Source: Idiomarina sp. X4 (lineage in GTDB: Bacteria; Pseudomonadota; Gammaproteobacteria; Enterobacterales; Alteromonadaceae). From it: a stretch of DNA of 64,000 nucleotides. Shown in pieces: positions 38,223 through 50,591 of the stretch; position 1 is the stretch's first letter; each line of letters starts with the position of its first letter. The notes under the pieces are model-generated. The model did not search any database and was not told the origin of the DNA. It was given only the letters and a program-made list of their open reading frames with translations. Where the stretch lies: the NCBI RefSeq assembly GCF_002808045.1, contig NZ_CP025000.1, positions 2,480,001 to 2,544,000 of the forward strand, read 5' to 3'. The position numbers were made by a program, and so were the translations under genes.

Positions 38223-39555
38223 CGGGTTCTCTTTTCCAGTCTGACTTAGTGTCCATATCCTGCAGCCAGCGCAGCTTTGCCTGCAGCTTAATTTCTAAGC
38301 CGCGCGGCTCGGGTTGATAGAACTGCATTTCAGCAAGCTCTGACGGCAAATAGCGTTCACCGGGCACATACGCATTTGGGTAGTTATGCGCGTATTGATA
38401 GTCAGCCCCGTAGCCCTGCTCTTTATGCACTTTGGTCGGTGCATTGCGCAAATGTTCGGGTACTGGAGCGTCGCTATGCTCTTTCGCCGTTCTGAGCGCG
38501 CTCTTAAACGCATTGTATACCGCATTACTTTTTGCCGCACAAGCGCAATAAATGGTCGCTTGAGCTATCGCTCGCTCGCCCTCTGCCGGACCAACTCTAT
38601 GGTAAGTATCCCAGGCGTTTAACGCTAACTGAAGTGCTCTTGGATCTGCGTTGCCAATGTCTTCAGAGGCTATGGCCAGTAGCCTGCGCGCAATAACCAG
38701 AGCATCGCCACCGCCCGTTAATAACCGAGCGTACCAATACAAAGCACCGTCTGGTGAAGAACCTCGTACCGATTTATGAAACGCTGACAAAATGTCGTAG
38801 TAATGGTCGCCCTGATGATCAAACGCTGTTGCTTTTTCGCCAATAGCGGCGGTAATAAGCTCCGGCGTAATCGGCTGATTACTGCTTTCAACGAAGTCCG
38901 CCACCACTTCCAGGTAATTCAGCAGTCGACGAGCATCGCCGCCCGCTAAGTCCAATAGCTTAGCCCGTGCCTCGCCTTCCAACTTTAACTGGCGCTGACC
39001 CAACCCACGGCCTGAGTCAGTTAATGCTCTGTCCAGCGCTACTTCGAGGTCATTTTTTGAAAGTGTTTGCAAACGATACACACGGGCTCTCGAGAGCAAT
39101 GCGTTATTTAATTCAAAGCCCGGGTTTTCGGTTGTCGCACCAACAAACACAATGGTGCCATCCTCAATATGAGGTAAAAAGGCGTCTTGCTGGCTTTTAT
39201 TAAAACGATGTACTTCGTCAACAAACAAAATCGTCCGTCGACCTTGCTGCTGAGCCACCTGTTTCGCCTCTTCAATAGCTCGCCTTATGTCCTTCACACC
39301 AGAGGTTACTGCGCTAATACGGCTTACAGTAGCATTGGCAGTAGTGGCAATAAGCTCAGCTAAGGTGGTTTTACCGGTGCCCGGTGGCCCCCAGAGGATC
39401 ATTGAATGCAAATGCCCCTGTTCGACCGCTACTCTTAACGGCTTGCCAGGGGCTAATAGATGTTGCTGTCCAACATATTCGTCAACTGTGCGCGGACGCA
39501 TGCGCGCTGCAAGAGGTTTAAAATCAGGCTGAAAATCGAGATCAAGGCTACTCAC
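38215..39555 (-). CDS. rarA: Replication-associated recombination protein RarA (MgsA)
   Basis: 446 residues (E. coli RarA 447). Clamp-loader-like AAA+ ATPase acting at stalled replication forks. Walker A is [10 protein letters not shown], Walker [11 protein letters not shown] and sensor [12 protein letters not shown]. The C-terminal tetramerisation domain is complete. It lies between lolA (5 nt upstream) and crcB, the conserved lolA-rarA-serS order with crcB inserted. Confidence 0.96.
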
Positions 39556-39560
39556 AACGG

Positions 39561-40163
39561 TTAGCTTTGGTCGTCCACATCGACACCAGCGGGTACTTCA
39601 AAAGTAAATTGCTCTCCGTCGATTTGAGGGTTTAAAACAACGTCGCTCAACATCAGTTCAGTACGCTCTCCTTGTGCCTGAACCAAGGTTATTTCTGTCA
39701 ACGTATTGCCGTCAAAAACCAGCTCTAACTGACTGGCATCATTATTATGTTTCACTAAATAACGGTCATCGACGTGACTTACAGAATAGTTCTGCCACTG
39801 ATTTGTATTGTTGTCTAAGACCAGTAACAGCGGGCTGTTATCGACCATATCCTGCTGCGCATAAATAGTGACTTGATCAACAAATGGGTTGTAATACCAG
39901 ACTTTTTCACCGTTTGCGACCATCACCGTTTCATCGGGAGACAGCGTGTGCCAATACAAGCTCGCTGGCCGTTTTAATTTCATATTGCCGCTGAGTGTTT
40001 GCAGAACATTGCCTTGTTCGTCTTTCACTTGCTGCTCAAACTCAGCAGATAAACTCTGAGTTTGCTTTAAAAGCTGTTGAAGCTCTTTTTTATCCGAGTT
40101 GTTGTCGCTGGCAAATGCATTCATTGATACCGCCATAACGGCGGCGAACCATACTGCTTTCAT
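39561..40163 (-). CDS. lolA: Outer-membrane lipoprotein carrier LolA
   Basis: 200 residues with a cleaved signal peptide (…SMNAFA, about 1-18). Periplasmic chaperone that accepts lipoproteins from LolCDE and passes them to LolB. The LolA fold is seen in the [14 protein letters not shown] start and the [11 protein letters not shown] segment. It lies 3 nt after ftsK and 5 nt before rarA. Confidence 0.94.
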   Translation of the reverse strand: MKAVWFAAVMAVSMNAFASDNNSDKKELQQLLKQTQSLSAEFEQQVKDEQGNVLQTLSGNMKLKRPASLYWHTLSPDETVMVANGEKVWYYNPFVDQVTIYAQQDMVDNSPLLLVLDNNTNQWQNYSVSHVDDRYLVKHNNDASQLELVFDGNTLTEITLVQAQGERTELMLSDVVLNPQIDGEQFTFEVPAGVDVDDQS

Positions 40164-40166
40164 GAA

Positions 40167-42551
40167 TTAATCCCTTGGTGGTTTAGGTGCCAGAACATCG
40201 CGCTGGCCGTTATTACCTGCACTACTTACGACACCACTCATTTCCATTTGTTCTACAATTCGAGCCGCACGGTTGTAACCGATACGGAATTTGCGTTGAA
40301 CACTCGACACAGATACACGCTGTGTTTCAGTCACGAAGGCAACCGCTTCGTCATAAAGCGGGTCTGACTCAGCATCATCCATTTCCTGTTGTTCACCTGG
40401 CAGTAACGCCTCTTCACCTTGGTCACCGGAAAGAATTTCTTCCAGGTAGTTCGGGCGACCGCGCTTCTTCCAGTCTTTTACAACGGCATGCACTTCATGG
40501 TCATCAACAAAGGCGCCGTGCACACGTATTGGCGAACCACTACCTGGTGGTAGATAGAGCATATCACCCTGCCCTAACAGCTGGTCGGCTCCAGGCTGAT
40601 CCAAAATAGTACGGGAGTCGACTTTTGACGACACTTGAAACGCAATACGCGTTGGAATGTTCGCTTTAATTAAACCGGTAATAACGTCAACTGACGGACG
40701 CTGTGTTGCCAAAATAAGGTGAATGCCAGCTGCTCGTGCTTTTTGAGCAATACGGGCAATCAGCTCTTCGACTTTTTTACCAACAATCATCATCATGTCA
40801 GCAAACTCATCAATAACCACAACAATGTTAGGTAATTTCTCTAACACCGGAGGGAGTTCATCCATCGAATCGCCCGGTTTCCATATTGGGTCACGCAATG
40901 GTTCGCCGGCTTCTTCAGCGGCTTTTACTTTTGCGTTATATCCCTTTAGGTTACGCACACCAAGTGCTGACATTAGCTTATAGCGACGTTCCATTTCGCC
41001 AACACACCAGCGCAGCGCATTAGCGGCGTCTTTCATGTCAGTAACAACTTCCGTCAATAAGTGTGGAATGCCTTCATACACCGACAACTCAAGCATTTTC
41101 GGATCTATCATAATAAGGCGAACGTCTTCCGGCGTGCTCTTGTAAAGCAAGCTTAAAATCATGACGTTCACACCAACCGACTTACCCGACCCGGTCGTAC
41201 CTGCGACCAATAGATGTGGCATCTTCGCTAAATCAACGACGACTGATTTACCGGCAATATCCTTGCCCAAAATCATGGTCAGCGGCGACTGGCTGTTACT
41301 GAACTGGTCACTGTTAATCACCTCGCTCAGTTGCACAATTTCACGGTGTTTGTTCGGCAGCTCCAGCCCAACGTATGACTTGCCGGGTATAACTTCAACC
41401 ACACGTACTGCAACAGCGGAGAGTGTTCTCGCAATGTCTTTAGCTAAGTTCGAGATTTTAGATACTTTAACGCCTGGCGCTAAGTCTAGCTCAAAACGAG
41501 TAATAACCGGTCCAGGCTGAACATGTGCTACACGAACGTCGACACCAAAATCTTTCAGAACGGTTTCAACCGTTCGTGATACTTGATCAAGTTCGTCCTG
41601 GGTAATTGGGTTGTCTTTCTTATTCGGTCTATCCAATAACTCTATCGACGGTAACGGCGGCAACAATTCCGGCTCGGCATCGCTCTCTTCGTCATCCTCG
41701 TCATCCGTTTTAATGGTCTGCTTCGCCTGACGCTTGCGCTCCGCCGCTTCTTTACTAAAACGCGGTGCCTTTTCCCCCTCAACAACGTCCTCAGCGGCTT
41801 CGTCTTCGTCCACTGCACTCATTGACGGCAAACTCAATACCGGCTCTTGCTTATCGGAGCCGAATAAGTCACTGGTTAGCGATTTTGTTTCTTTCTCGTC
41901 TTTATCCGGTAATGCTTCTTTGGTTTCGTCTTCTGGCTCTCGCTCATCATCACGGGTATCGCGCTTTTGCCAAGTTTGTTTGATTCTATCTACCAACCAC
42001 AAAACGCCGACAATGGCCCATTCGCCCAACTTATCTGCTACCTGTAACCAGCTAATGCCAGTAACCAGCGTAATACCGGTAAAAAAGAACGTCAGTAGCA
42101 ATAAGGTACTGCCCACAAAATTCAGATACGGCAGCAGAGATGCTGCAATTACGTCGCCAATAACACCGCCGGCAGAAAAGTAATAAATATCGTCGAAGTT
42201 AATGGAGGAAAGTGCCGACGCGCCAATAAGCGCTAATAACGCACCTATCATGCGCAAGCTGACAGCCAGATAATCCATTTCCAGTAAATGATAGGTTTTA
42301 CGGAATAATAAATAGCCCAAGCCGGCAAAGCCAAAGGGAATAAGATATGCAACAAAACCAAACGCAAACAACAGGACATCAGACACCCAAGCACCAACGG
42401 CACCACCGGCATTATGGATACTGCCCTCATAGCCTGTTTGCGACCAACTGGGATCAGCCGGGTTAAAGCTAACTAAGGACAAGAAAATAAAAATAGCTAA
42501 AGCCCCGCTAATAAGCAGTCCGGCTTCTAAAACTCTCTGTACACCTGTCAT
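40167..42551 (-). CDS. ftsK: DNA translocase FtsK
   Basis: 794 residues. Four to five N-terminal transmembrane helices (about 12-170) anchor it at the septum. The linker (about 190-320) is acidic and short compared with E. coli (1329 in total). The motor domain has Walker [16 protein letters not shown] and Walker [15 protein letters not shown]. The C-terminal gamma winged helix (about 725-785, [20 protein letters not shown]) reads KOPS sites. It moves chromosome ends and activates XerCD at dif. Downstream of lrp, upstream of lolA as in E. coli. Confidence 0.97.
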   Translation of the reverse strand: MTGVQRVLEAGLLISGALAIFIFLSLVSFNPADPSWSQTGYEGSIHNAGGAVGAWVSDVLLFAFGFVAYLIPFGFAGLGYLLFRKTYHLLEMDYLAVSLRMIGALLALIGASALSSINFDDIYYFSAGGVIGDVIAASLLPYLNFVGSTLLLLTFFFTGITLVTGISWLQVADKLGEWAIVGVLWLVDRIKQTWQKRDTRDDEREPEDETKEALPDKDEKETKSLTSDLFGSDKQEPVLSLPSMSAVDEDEAAEDVVEGEKAPRFSKEAAERKRQAKQTIKTDDEDDEESDAEPELLPPLPSIELLDRPNKKDNPITQDELDQVSRTVETVLKDFGVDVRVAHVQPGPVITRFELDLAPGVKVSKISNLAKDIARTLSAVAVRVVEVIPGKSYVGLELPNKHREIVQLSEVINSDQFSNSQSPLTMILGKDIAGKSVVVDLAKMPHLLVAGTTGSGKSVGVNVMILSLLYKSTPEDVRLIMIDPKMLELSVYEGIPHLLTEVVTDMKDAANALRWCVGEMERRYKLMSALGVRNLKGYNAKVKAAEEAGEPLRDPIWKPGDSMDELPPVLEKLPNIVVVIDEFADMMMIVGKKVEELIARIAQKARAAGIHLILATQRPSVDVITGLIKANIPTRIAFQVSSKVDSRTILDQPGADQLLGQGDMLYLPPGSGSPIRVHGAFVDDHEVHAVVKDWKKRGRPNYLEEILSGDQGEEALLPGEQQEMDDAESDPLYDEAVAFVTETQRVSVSSVQRKFRIGYNRAARIVEQMEMSGVVSSAGNNGQRDVLAPKPPRD

Positions 42552-42623
42552 TATTCTGTTGTAGCGCCTTCGTTAGTTATTGTTTTAATAATCGCATGAT
42601 TGTAGCGAATGTCAGCCCTAATG

Positions 42624-43115
42624 TTACCCCTTTACTAATACTTTATTTTCTTGTTTGACCTCTTCCATCACGACATAAGTACGGGATTCATCAACCCCTG
42701 GCATCATTAGCAAAGTCTCACCGAGTAGTTTTCGATAAGCACGCATATCAGGCACGCGAGCTTTTATAAGGAAGTCGAAATCTCCGGCCACCAAATGGCA
42801 TTCCAGTATCTCATCGGTTTTCCGTGCGGCTTCACTAAACTCGGCAAAGGCATCGGCCGACGTGCGAGTCAACGTAATTTCCACGAACACCATTAGATTA
42901 GCCCCTAATTTAGCAGGGTTTATTTTGGCATGATAGCTTTCAATAACCTGCTCGCGCTCCAGCTTGCGAACTCGCTCCAAACAAGCGGTTTGACTAAGCC
43001 CGACCCGCTTCGCCAACTCCACATTAGACATGCGCCCATCTTCCTGCAGCAAGCGCAGGATCTTCCTGTCTATTTTATCAACAGTGATTTCTGTGGGAAT
43101 TTCGGCATTAAACAT
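42624..43115 (-). CDS. lrp: Leucine-responsive regulatory protein Lrp
   Basis: 163 residues from ATG 43115; a longer open frame adds an unlikely N-terminus, and this length matches E. coli Lrp (164). An N-terminal helix-turn-helix (about 15-60) and C-terminal RAM effector domain are near-identical in style to E. coli (VFVEITLTR, ECHLVAGDFDFL, RVPDMRAYRKLLGETLL, TYVVMEEVKQ). Global regulator of amino acid metabolism. It is divergent from ald, a probable target by analogy with Lrp-type control of alanine dehydrogenase elsewhere. Confidence 0.95.
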   Translation of the reverse strand: MFNAEIPTEITVDKIDRKILRLLQEDGRMSNVELAKRVGLSQTACLERVRKLEREQVIESYHAKINPAKLGANLMVFVEITLTRTSADAFAEFSEAARKTDEILECHLVAGDFDFLIKARVPDMRAYRKLLGETLLMMPGVDESRTYVVMEEVKQENKVLVKG

Positions 43116-43202
43116 AATAAATCTCGAAAAATTAGCTTGCTTATAGAATATCACACTAAAAAATAACTTAAAAAAAGTAACTCATGCACTTAGTTTTACG
43201 TC

Positions 43203-43208
43203 TATAAT
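43203..43208 (+). promoter_or_regulatory. Candidate -10 box for ald
   Basis: A consensus TATAAT lies 51 bp before the ald start in an AT-rich divergent region shared with lrp. No good -35 hexamer is seen at 16-18 bp (only AACTCA-like), as expected of an activator-dependent promoter. Lrp binding here is inferred, not seen. Confidence 0.5.
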
Positions 43209-43258
43209 TTGCGCCAAATTATTTCACCGAAAACCGTTAACTAAGTAAGAGGCAGACA

Positions 43259-44386
43259 ATGCTAATTGGTGTACCAAAAGAGATTAAAAACCACGAATAT
43301 CGCATCGGCTTAACCCCGGCTGCGGTTCGCGAATACGTTGAGAACGGTCACGACGTTATTATTGAAAATAATGGTGGCGCTGCAATCGGTTTTACTAACG
43401 AACAATATACCGAGGCGGGCGCAAGCATTGTCGATACGCCTGAAGAAATTTTTGAACGCGCTGACATGATTGTTAAGGTAAAAGAGCCTCAGCCAAACGA
43501 GTGCAAAATGCTGCGCGAAGGCCAAATTCTTTATACCTTCTTGCACTTAGCCCCAGACCCAACTCAAACAGAGTTATTAGGTAAGGCTGGCTGTACGGCT
43601 ATTGCTTATGAAACAGTTACTGACAACCGCAATGGTTTACCGCTGTTAGCACCAATGAGCGAAGTTGCTGGCCGTATGTCTATTCAGGCTGGCGCACACT
43701 ACTTAGAAAAAGCTCACGGCGGCAGCGGTACTTTATTGGGCGGCGTACCAGGCGTTGCTCCGGGTAAAGTATTAATTATTGGCGGCGGTGTTGTCGGTAC
43801 TAACGCAGCAAAAATGGCGATTGGCCTTGGCGCAGAAGTCACTATTTTGGACCGTTCACTACCTCGTCTGCGTGAGCTGGACGATATTTTCGCCGGTCGC
43901 GTACAAACCGTTTATTCAACCGTTGATGCTATCGACAAATATTCACGCGAAGCAGATTTAGTCGTTGGTGCGGTACTGATTCCAGGCGCTGCGGCTCCGA
44001 AACTACTCACTCGTGAAAACATCAAAAATATGAAGCCAGGTTCTGTATTGGTTGATGTGGCTATCGACCAGGGCGGCTGTTTTGAAACGTCAAAAGCGAC
44101 GACTCACCAAGACCCAGTTTATGTCATTGATGACGTGGTTCATTACTGTGTTGCCAACATGCCGGGCGGCGTGGCTCGCACCTCAACTATCGCGCTGAAT
44201 AATGCGACCTTGCCTTATGGCATTGCGCTAGCAAACAAAGGCGTGAAAGCAATGCTGGAGAACGACCACTTGCTGAAAGGTCTGAACATGCACAAAGGTA
44301 AAATCACCTACAAAGCGATTCACGATGACTTAGGTGAACAGCTGGGTCTTGACTATCAAGATCCGCGTGAAGCGTTGCAAGGGTAA
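43259..44386 (+). CDS. ald: Alanine dehydrogenase
   Basis: 375 residues. NAD-dependent oxidative deamination of L-alanine to pyruvate and ammonia (or the reverse). The N-terminal [20 protein letters not shown] and the dinucleotide-binding loop [23 protein letters not shown] are diagnostic. The catalytic Lys/His positions (KVKEPQ, FLHLAPD) are intact. It fits amino-acid-based growth together with the alanine:Na+ symporter at 7248. It sits between lrp and trxB, which are direct neighbours in E. coli. Confidence 0.96.
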   Translation: MLIGVPKEIKNHEYRIGLTPAAVREYVENGHDVIIENNGGAAIGFTNEQYTEAGASIVDTPEEIFERADMIVKVKEPQPNECKMLREGQILYTFLHLAPDPTQTELLGKAGCTAIAYETVTDNRNGLPLLAPMSEVAGRMSIQAGAHYLEKAHGGSGTLLGGVPGVAPGKVLIIGGGVVGTNAAKMAIGLGAEVTILDRSLPRLRELDDIFAGRVQTVYSTVDAIDKYSREADLVVGAVLIPGAAAPKLLTRENIKNMKPGSVLVDVAIDQGGCFETSKATTHQDPVYVIDDVVHYCVANMPGGVARTSTIALNNATLPYGIALANKGVKAMLENDHLLKGLNMHKGKITYKAIHDDLGEQLGLDYQDPREALQG

Positions 44387-44412
44387 TAAGCCCGCAAACA
44401 AAACGCACTCCC

Positions 44413-44446
44413 AAGCCCTGGTGAATTTATTCGCCGGGGCTTTTTT
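44413..44446 (+). terminator. Intrinsic terminator after ald
   Basis: 13-bp stem with G-T pairs (44413-44425 with 44430-44442) followed by TTTTT, 26 bp past the ald stop. It separates ald from the convergent CPXCG gene. Confidence 0.85.
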
Positions 44447-44451
44447 ATGAC

Positions 44452-44646
44452 TTACTCATCATCGGTCTGCGCCTGAACTTCAAACTCACCATTGCCTGTT
44501 TCCTGAACCCATAATTCAATCGGCTGACAACAGACTTGGCAATCAACAATTTGATGCTGCCCAAGATCATTAATCGGATCAACCTCCAAAGAGTTCGGCG
44601 CCATACAATAAGGACAACTGAAACTGGTTTCGTGCGCTAACGACAT
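44452..44646 (-). CDS. CPXCG-motif cysteine-rich protein
   Basis: 64 residues from ATG 44646, with GAGG just upstream; an earlier in-frame ATG has no site. Two CxxC pairs (SCPYCMAP … DCQVCCQPI) form a predicted small zinc ribbon, and the C-terminus is acidic. The family is widespread in gammaproteobacteria, of unknown role. Divergent from trxB. Confidence 0.8.
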   Translation of the reverse strand: MSLAHETSFSCPYCMAPNSLEVDPINDLGQHQIVDCQVCCQPIELWVQETGNGEFEVQAQTDDE

Positions 44647-44699
44647 AAACACCTCACTCTGTGTTATTTTAAACAACCTAGTGCTTTTTTATTTTTGAC

Positions 44700-44728
44700 T
44701 TGTTCCACAGGCTTGCAAACCCTACAAT
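44700..44728 (+). promoter_or_regulatory. Candidate sigma-70 promoter of trxB
   Basis: -35 TTGTTC (44700-44705) and -10 TACAAT (44723-44728) with exact 17-bp spacing, 58 bp upstream of the trxB ATG in the gap divergent from the CPXCG gene. Confidence 0.55.
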
Positions 44729-44759
44729 CAGTCCCCATAAATTACTTATCTTACATTAA

Positions 44760-45746
<987 letters not shown>

Positions 45747-45753
45747 TACAACA

Positions 45754-46479
45754 GTGATCGTTCAGCTTGATCCACTATCGATAAGCTTTCCTCCCGCAGC
45801 GACAGCACTACACGAGCCTAACGGGCTCCTCGCTGTTGGGGGTGACTTATCGGCTGAACGGTTACTGTATGCTTATCAAAACGGTATTTTTCCGTGGTTT
45901 TCAAACAACGACCCGATTTTATGGTGGTCACCCAACCCCCGCGCTGTATTTTATCCTGACCAAATTCACGTTAGTCGCTCATTAGCTAAGGCCGCTCGCC
46001 AAAAACCCTGGCGGGTGACTATAAACAACAGCTTCGCTGACGTTATAGACGCTTGTGCCCGCGTACGCGCAGACAAAGAAGGCACCTGGATAACCGACGA
46101 AATGATGAACGCCTATTTAAACTTACACAAACTGGGTCATGCTCATTCTGTCGAGGTGTGGTTAGACGAACACTTGGTTGGCGGTTTATACGGCGTTTCA
46201 ATTGGCCGAACATTCTGTGGTGAAAGTATGTTTCATACCGCCACCAACGCGTCAAAAATTGCGTTAATGCGGTTTGCAGACGCTTTTCATAATGACGGCG
46301 GACAGCTCATTGACTGCCAGGTCGGGAATCCTCATTTGTTCTCACTGGGTGCGCATGAACTTTCTCGTGAGCGCTTCTTGGTAAAATTACACTCCTCGCA
46401 GACATCGACGATGCCCAGTCAGTTCTGGACACCAAGGCAGCTAGAATCCTCCGGGAGCCCCACATGCGGTTCGGATTAA
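45754..46479 (+). CDS. aat: Leucyl/phenylalanyl-tRNA-protein transferase
   Basis: 241 residues starting at GTG, 7 nt after trxB. Adds Leu or Phe from tRNA to N-terminal Arg/Lys of proteins, marking them for ClpS-ClpA. Family motifs FPPAATAL, GLLAVGGDLS, LWWSPNPRAVFYPD and GGLYGVSIGRTFCGESMF are all present. Its 3' end overlaps bpt by 16 bp. Its downstream partners clpS and clpA lie 3 kb away. Confidence 0.95.
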   Translation: MIVQLDPLSISFPPAATALHEPNGLLAVGGDLSAERLLYAYQNGIFPWFSNNDPILWWSPNPRAVFYPDQIHVSRSLAKAARQKPWRVTINNSFADVIDACARVRADKEGTWITDEMMNAYLNLHKLGHAHSVEVWLDEHLVGGLYGVSIGRTFCGESMFHTATNASKIALMRFADAFHNDGGQLIDCQVGNPHLFSLGAHELSRERFLVKLHSSQTSTMPSQFWTPRQLESSGSPTCGSD

Positions 46480-47174
46480 CCCATGAGTCAAACTGCAACT
46501 ATCTTAAGGACAAGCAAGAGCGCCTGATTGTTGCGGTTCCTGAAGAACAACAACGGCTAAACCCTGAAGCTTACGAGTACTTTATGGCAAACGGCTTCAG
46601 ACGCAGCCATAACGATGTCTACCGTCCTCATTGTCGATTATGCAGTGCGTGTGAGTCACTGCGAGTCATCGTGAACGAGTTTACGGCCAGTAAAAACCAG
46701 AAACGCATTGCTAACAAAAATAAAGACTTGTCCTTAACGATAGTGACAGAGCCAACAGACGAACACAGTCGTTTATTTTGCGAGTTTATCGAGCAGCGTC
46801 ATGCTGACGGAGAGATGTACCCACCTGATTCTGACAACTTCTGGCGGTGGGTATCCTGTGACTGGATGACACCACTTATTTTTGAGTGGCGAGACCACGA
46901 ACGAAACTTGTTGGCAGTCTCAGTAGCCGATCAAACTCCGGATGCGCTGTCAGCTGTTTACACGTTTTTTGATCCAGCCGCTCACAAGCGTTCATTAGGC
47001 ACCTATGCCATTTTACAGTTAATTGAATACAGTCGTCAGCAACACCTTCAATATTTGTACCTGGGCTATCAAATCGATGCCTGCAATAAGATGAATTACA
47101 AAACTCGTTTTGCCCCATATGAACGACTGGTTGGCAATCATTGGAAAAAAGCGCTAAAATCGCACACACTTTAG
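46464..47174 (+). CDS. bpt: Aspartate/glutamate leucyltransferase
   Basis: 236 residues of the arginyl/leucyl-transferase (ATE1/Bpt) fold. The N-terminal cysteine pair CRLCSAC, NGFRRSHNDVYRPHC and the QRHADGEMYPPDS block place it in the bacterial Bpt group, which adds Leu to N-terminal Asp/Glu. The C-terminal YLGYQIDACNKMNYKTRFAPYE is typical. Overlaps aat; infA follows by 27 nt. Together they extend N-degron recognition to acidic N-termini. Confidence 0.93.
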   Translation: MRFGLTHESNCNYLKDKQERLIVAVPEEQQRLNPEAYEYFMANGFRRSHNDVYRPHCRLCSACESLRVIVNEFTASKNQKRIANKNKDLSLTIVTEPTDEHSRLFCEFIEQRHADGEMYPPDSDNFWRWVSCDWMTPLIFEWRDHERNLLAVSVADQTPDALSAVYTFFDPAAHKRSLGTYAILQLIEYSRQQHLQYLYLGYQIDACNKMNYKTRFAPYERLVGNHWKKALKSHTL

Positions 47175-47420
<246 letters not shown>

Positions 47421-47431
47421 TCCGTTCGGGG

Positions 47432-47461
47432 TTAAGGCCGGCTCAACCGAACCGGCCTTAA
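47432..47461. terminator. Bidirectional terminator between infA and clpA
   Basis: 10-bp perfect GC-rich stem (47432-47441 with 47452-47461), loop of 10 nt, between the convergent stops of infA and clpA. The T-tract is weak on both sides. Confidence 0.65.
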
Positions 47462-47470
47462 GCACTGCTT

Positions 47471-49738
47471 TTAACTTTCCACCGTTTCGCTGTTGCTGTC
47501 GTAGTCAAACTTCAGCTCGCCTTTATCAGACACACTCACTTTGACACTGCCACCTTTAGACAGCTGACCAAACAGAATTTCGTTCGCTAACGGCTTCTTC
47601 AAGTGTTCTTGAATTACGCGGCTCATTGGACGTGCGCCCATTTCCTTGTCGTAACCTTTCTCAGCTATCCAGGCATGCGCACTCGGGTCGACTTCCAACG
47701 ACACGCCTTTTTTATCTAACTGAGCCTGTAATTCGCAAATAAACTTGTCGACGACTTGCTCCAGCACTTCTGGCGTTAGATGGTTAAACCAAACAACACC
47801 ATCTAAGCGGTTACGAAACTCTGGCGTGAACGTATTATTAATTTCCGCCATGGCATCGTGGCTGTGATCCTGTTGTTTAAAGCCAATCGATTTTCTAACG
47901 GTTTCGCGCACGCCAGCGTTGGTCGTCATGACAATAATGACATTTCGGAAGTCCGCTTTACGGCCATTATTATCAGTCAAAGTACCATTATCCATAACCT
48001 GAAGCAGGATATTAAAGACATCCGGATGTGCTTTTTCCAACTCGTCCAGCAACAGAACACAGTGTGGATTCTTAATGATCGCATCGGTCAATAAACCACC
48101 CTGCTCATAGCCTACATAGCCCGGAGGGGCACCTATTAAACGACTGACCGCATGGCGCTCCATGTACTCCGACATGTCAAAACGCACTAACTCAATGCCC
48201 ATGGCTTTAGCCAGTTGCTGAGTCACCTCCGTTTTGCCAACGCCGGTAGGCCCTGCAAACAAGAACGAACCAATAGGCTGATTTTCATTCGCTAAGCCAG
48301 AGCGCGACAGACGTATAGAAGCAGTTAACTTATCAATGGCTTCATCCTGACCGAACACGACCATCTTCAAGTTACGGTCCAACTGTTTCAGTGTTTCCTG
48401 ATCAGACTGAGAGACCGATTGCTCAGGTACACGAGCAATTTTCGCTATAATCGTCTCAATGTCAGAAACGCCCACCGTTTTACGACGTTTTGATGGCGGC
48501 AACAAACGTTGGGAAGCACCCGCTTCGTCCATGACATCGATTGCCTTGTCCGGTAAGTGACGCTCGTTAATATACTTAGCAGACAACTCTGCTGCCGCTT
48601 TTATAGCGGGCTGCGTGTAACGAATGCCATGATGGCTTTCGTAACGATCTTTCAAGCCCATGAGAATTTTAGTCGTGTCTTCAACCGACGGCTCTACGAC
48701 ATCCACTTTCTGGAATCGGCGCACCAAAGCACGATCTTTCTCGAAGACATTCTTAAATTCGTTATAAGTTGTCGAACCAATACATTTCAGCTGACCACTC
48801 GATAATAACGGCTTAATGAGGTTTGACGCATCCAGCACACCGCCGCTGGCAGCACCTGCGCCAATAATGGTATGAATTTCGTCAATAAACAGAATAGCGT
48901 GCTCTTGCTTTTGCAGCTCTTTTAATAACAGCTTAAAGCGTTTTTCAAAATCGCCCCGGTATTTAGTCCCGGCCAGCAAGTCGCCCATATCCAATGAGTA
49001 AATTTTTGCGTCCAGCAAAATCTCCGGCACATCGTCTTTGACAATACGATACGCCAAACCTTCAGCAATAGCTGTTTTACCCACACCCGCTTCGCCAACC
49101 AATAAAGGGTTGTTCTTGCGACGACGGCAAAGAATTTGCGCACAGCGCTCTACTTCGAAGTCACGACCAATCAATGGGTCAATCTTGCCTTCTTTGGCTT
49201 GCTCATTCAGGTTAGTACAGAACTTTTGTAAATAACTCTGCTGTTCTTCCTGCTGAGTTTCAATGGTTTCGTCTTCCAGAGACTCTTCTGCAGGCTCTTC
49301 GTCGATTCGCGAAATACCGTGTGAGATATAATTCACAATATCCAGGCGAGTAATGTCGTGTTTGTTCAGTAAATAAACGGCCTGAGACTCTTGCTCACTG
49401 AAAATGGCGACCAATACGTTAGCCCCGGTCACTTCCGCGTTACCCGATGACTGCACATGAAAAACCGCACGCTGAAGAACACGCTGGAAGCCTAACGTCG
49501 GCTGTGTGTCCGGCTCTTCTTCGTCAGGTCCAAATAGCGGAGTACTGCGGTCAATATAGCTCAACAGCTCTTCTTTAAGCTGCTGGAAATTAGCCCCACA
49601 AGCACGCAACGCTTTCGACGCATCGGGGTTATCCAGAAGCGCCACCAATAAATGTTCAACAGTCATAAGCTCATGACTGCGCTCTCGTGCTAGCCGAAAC
49701 GCATCATTCAACGTCAGTTCAAGGGCCTTGTTCAACAT
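47471..49738 (-). CDS. clpA: ATP-dependent Clp protease ATP-binding subunit ClpA
   Basis: 755 residues (E. coli 758). AAA+ unfoldase that feeds ClpP. An N-terminal ClpS-binding repeat domain (about 1-145) and two AAA+ modules: Walker [14 protein letters not shown] and [10 protein letters not shown], Walker [16 protein letters not shown] and [12 protein letters not shown] ClpP-binding loop and C-terminal D2 domain are present. The clpS gene is 26 nt upstream, so they are co-transcribed. Confidence 0.97.
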   Translation of the reverse strand: MLNKALELTLNDAFRLARERSHELMTVEHLLVALLDNPDASKALRACGANFQQLKEELLSYIDRSTPLFGPDEEEPDTQPTLGFQRVLQRAVFHVQSSGNAEVTGANVLVAIFSEQESQAVYLLNKHDITRLDIVNYISHGISRIDEEPAEESLEDETIETQQEEQQSYLQKFCTNLNEQAKEGKIDPLIGRDFEVERCAQILCRRRKNNPLLVGEAGVGKTAIAEGLAYRIVKDDVPEILLDAKIYSLDMGDLLAGTKYRGDFEKRFKLLLKELQKQEHAILFIDEIHTIIGAGAASGGVLDASNLIKPLLSSGQLKCIGSTTYNEFKNVFEKDRALVRRFQKVDVVEPSVEDTTKILMGLKDRYESHHGIRYTQPAIKAAAELSAKYINERHLPDKAIDVMDEAGASQRLLPPSKRRKTVGVSDIETIIAKIARVPEQSVSQSDQETLKQLDRNLKMVVFGQDEAIDKLTASIRLSRSGLANENQPIGSFLFAGPTGVGKTEVTQQLAKAMGIELVRFDMSEYMERHAVSRLIGAPPGYVGYEQGGLLTDAIIKNPHCVLLLDELEKAHPDVFNILLQVMDNGTLTDNNGRKADFRNVIIVMTTNAGVRETVRKSIGFKQQDHSHDAMAEINNTFTPEFRNRLDGVVWFNHLTPEVLEQVVDKFICELQAQLDKKGVSLEVDPSAHAWIAEKGYDKEMGARPMSRVIQEHLKKPLANEILFGQLSKGGSVKVSVSDKGELKFDYDSNSETVES

Positions 49739-49764
49739 ACACCACTCCTTACCGTCTCACTCAC

Positions 49765-50073
49765 TTACTCTTGCTCCATTGTGCATAACAATGGGTGTTG
49801 ATTTTCGCGAGCGTACTGGTTGACTTGTACTACTTTTGTTTCGGCGATTTCCGCAGAATAAACACCGCAAACGGCCTTTCCTTTATAATGTACCTGCAAC
49901 ATCGTATCTGTTGCTCTTTCCTGATCCATCTTAAAAAATTTCATCAACACTTCAATCACAAAATCCATGGGTGTGTAGTCATCATTATTTAAAATGACTT
50001 TATACATGGACGGTGGCTTGAGCTCTTGCTTTTCCTCTGTGTCGCTAAGATGTTGTTGGTCAAATTGACTCAT
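49765..50073 (-). CDS. clpS: ClpA adaptor protein ClpS
   Basis: 102 residues (E. coli 106). Adaptor that binds N-degron substrates and hands them to ClpA. The binding-pocket residues are in [20 protein letters not shown] and the [16 protein letters not shown] segment. Followed by clpA after 26 nt; divergent from cspD, as in E. coli. Confidence 0.97.
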   Translation of the reverse strand: MSQFDQQHLSDTEEKQELKPPSMYKVILNNDDYTPMDFVIEVLMKFFKMDQERATDTMLQVHYKGKAVCGVYSAEIAETKVVQVNQYARENQHPLLCTMEQE

Positions 50074-50290
50074 TTGTTAACAACCTATCATAAATTGTAG
50101 TCTAAAAATTCGTAATTACTTGCAAAAACCCACTCAAATTTTTAACAACAGAGCGCATTTTTTAACCAAAAAAGCTTGACTAATAACTCATCTCACCTAG
50201 AGTTAAAGATGGTGTTTGAACAGCTTAATTTCAAGTTAACACCTTTAATAATAATAAACATAGTCTGTTGCAAAAGAAGGAAGTAGATGT

Positions 50291-50506
50291 ATGGCTACCG
50301 GAAAAGTCAAATGGTTCAATAATTCGAAAGGCTTCGGCTTTATCGAGAGCGAAGATCGCGAAGGCGATATCTTTGCACATTACTCAACCATTGAAATGGA
50401 AGGTTATCGCACGCTCAAAGCCGGGCAACCTGTCGAATTTGAACTCGAAGAAGGCCCTAAAGGTTTACACGCCTCCAACATTGTCCCCGGTTCCTCAGAA
50501 AAATAA
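50291..50506 (+). CDS. cspD: Cold-shock-like protein CspD
   Basis: 71 residues (E. coli CspD 74). OB-fold nucleic-acid-binding protein; E. coli CspD inhibits replication in stationary phase. RNP motifs KGFGFIE and DIFAHYSTI are intact. The ATG follows AAGGAAG; a longer overlapping frame at 50268 is a shadow. Position divergent from clpS is conserved and supports CspD over CspA. A strong terminator follows. Confidence 0.93.
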   Translation: MATGKVKWFNNSKGFGFIESEDREGDIFAHYSTIEMEGYRTLKAGQPVEFELEEGPKGLHASNIVPGSSEK

Positions 50507-50525
50507 CCGAGGTAGAACCAAATAG

Positions 50526-50560
50526 AATAAAGGCGCTGACTAACCATCAGCGCCTTTATT
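50526..50560 (+). terminator. Intrinsic terminator after cspD
   Basis: 14-bp perfect stem (50526-50539 with 50547-50560), 7-nt loop, then TTTTA. It sits between convergent cspD and yejK and is A/T-flanked on both sides, so it may be bidirectional. Confidence 0.9.
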
Positions 50561-50591
50561 TTATCGGCAATCAAAAACATCCAACAAGCCA

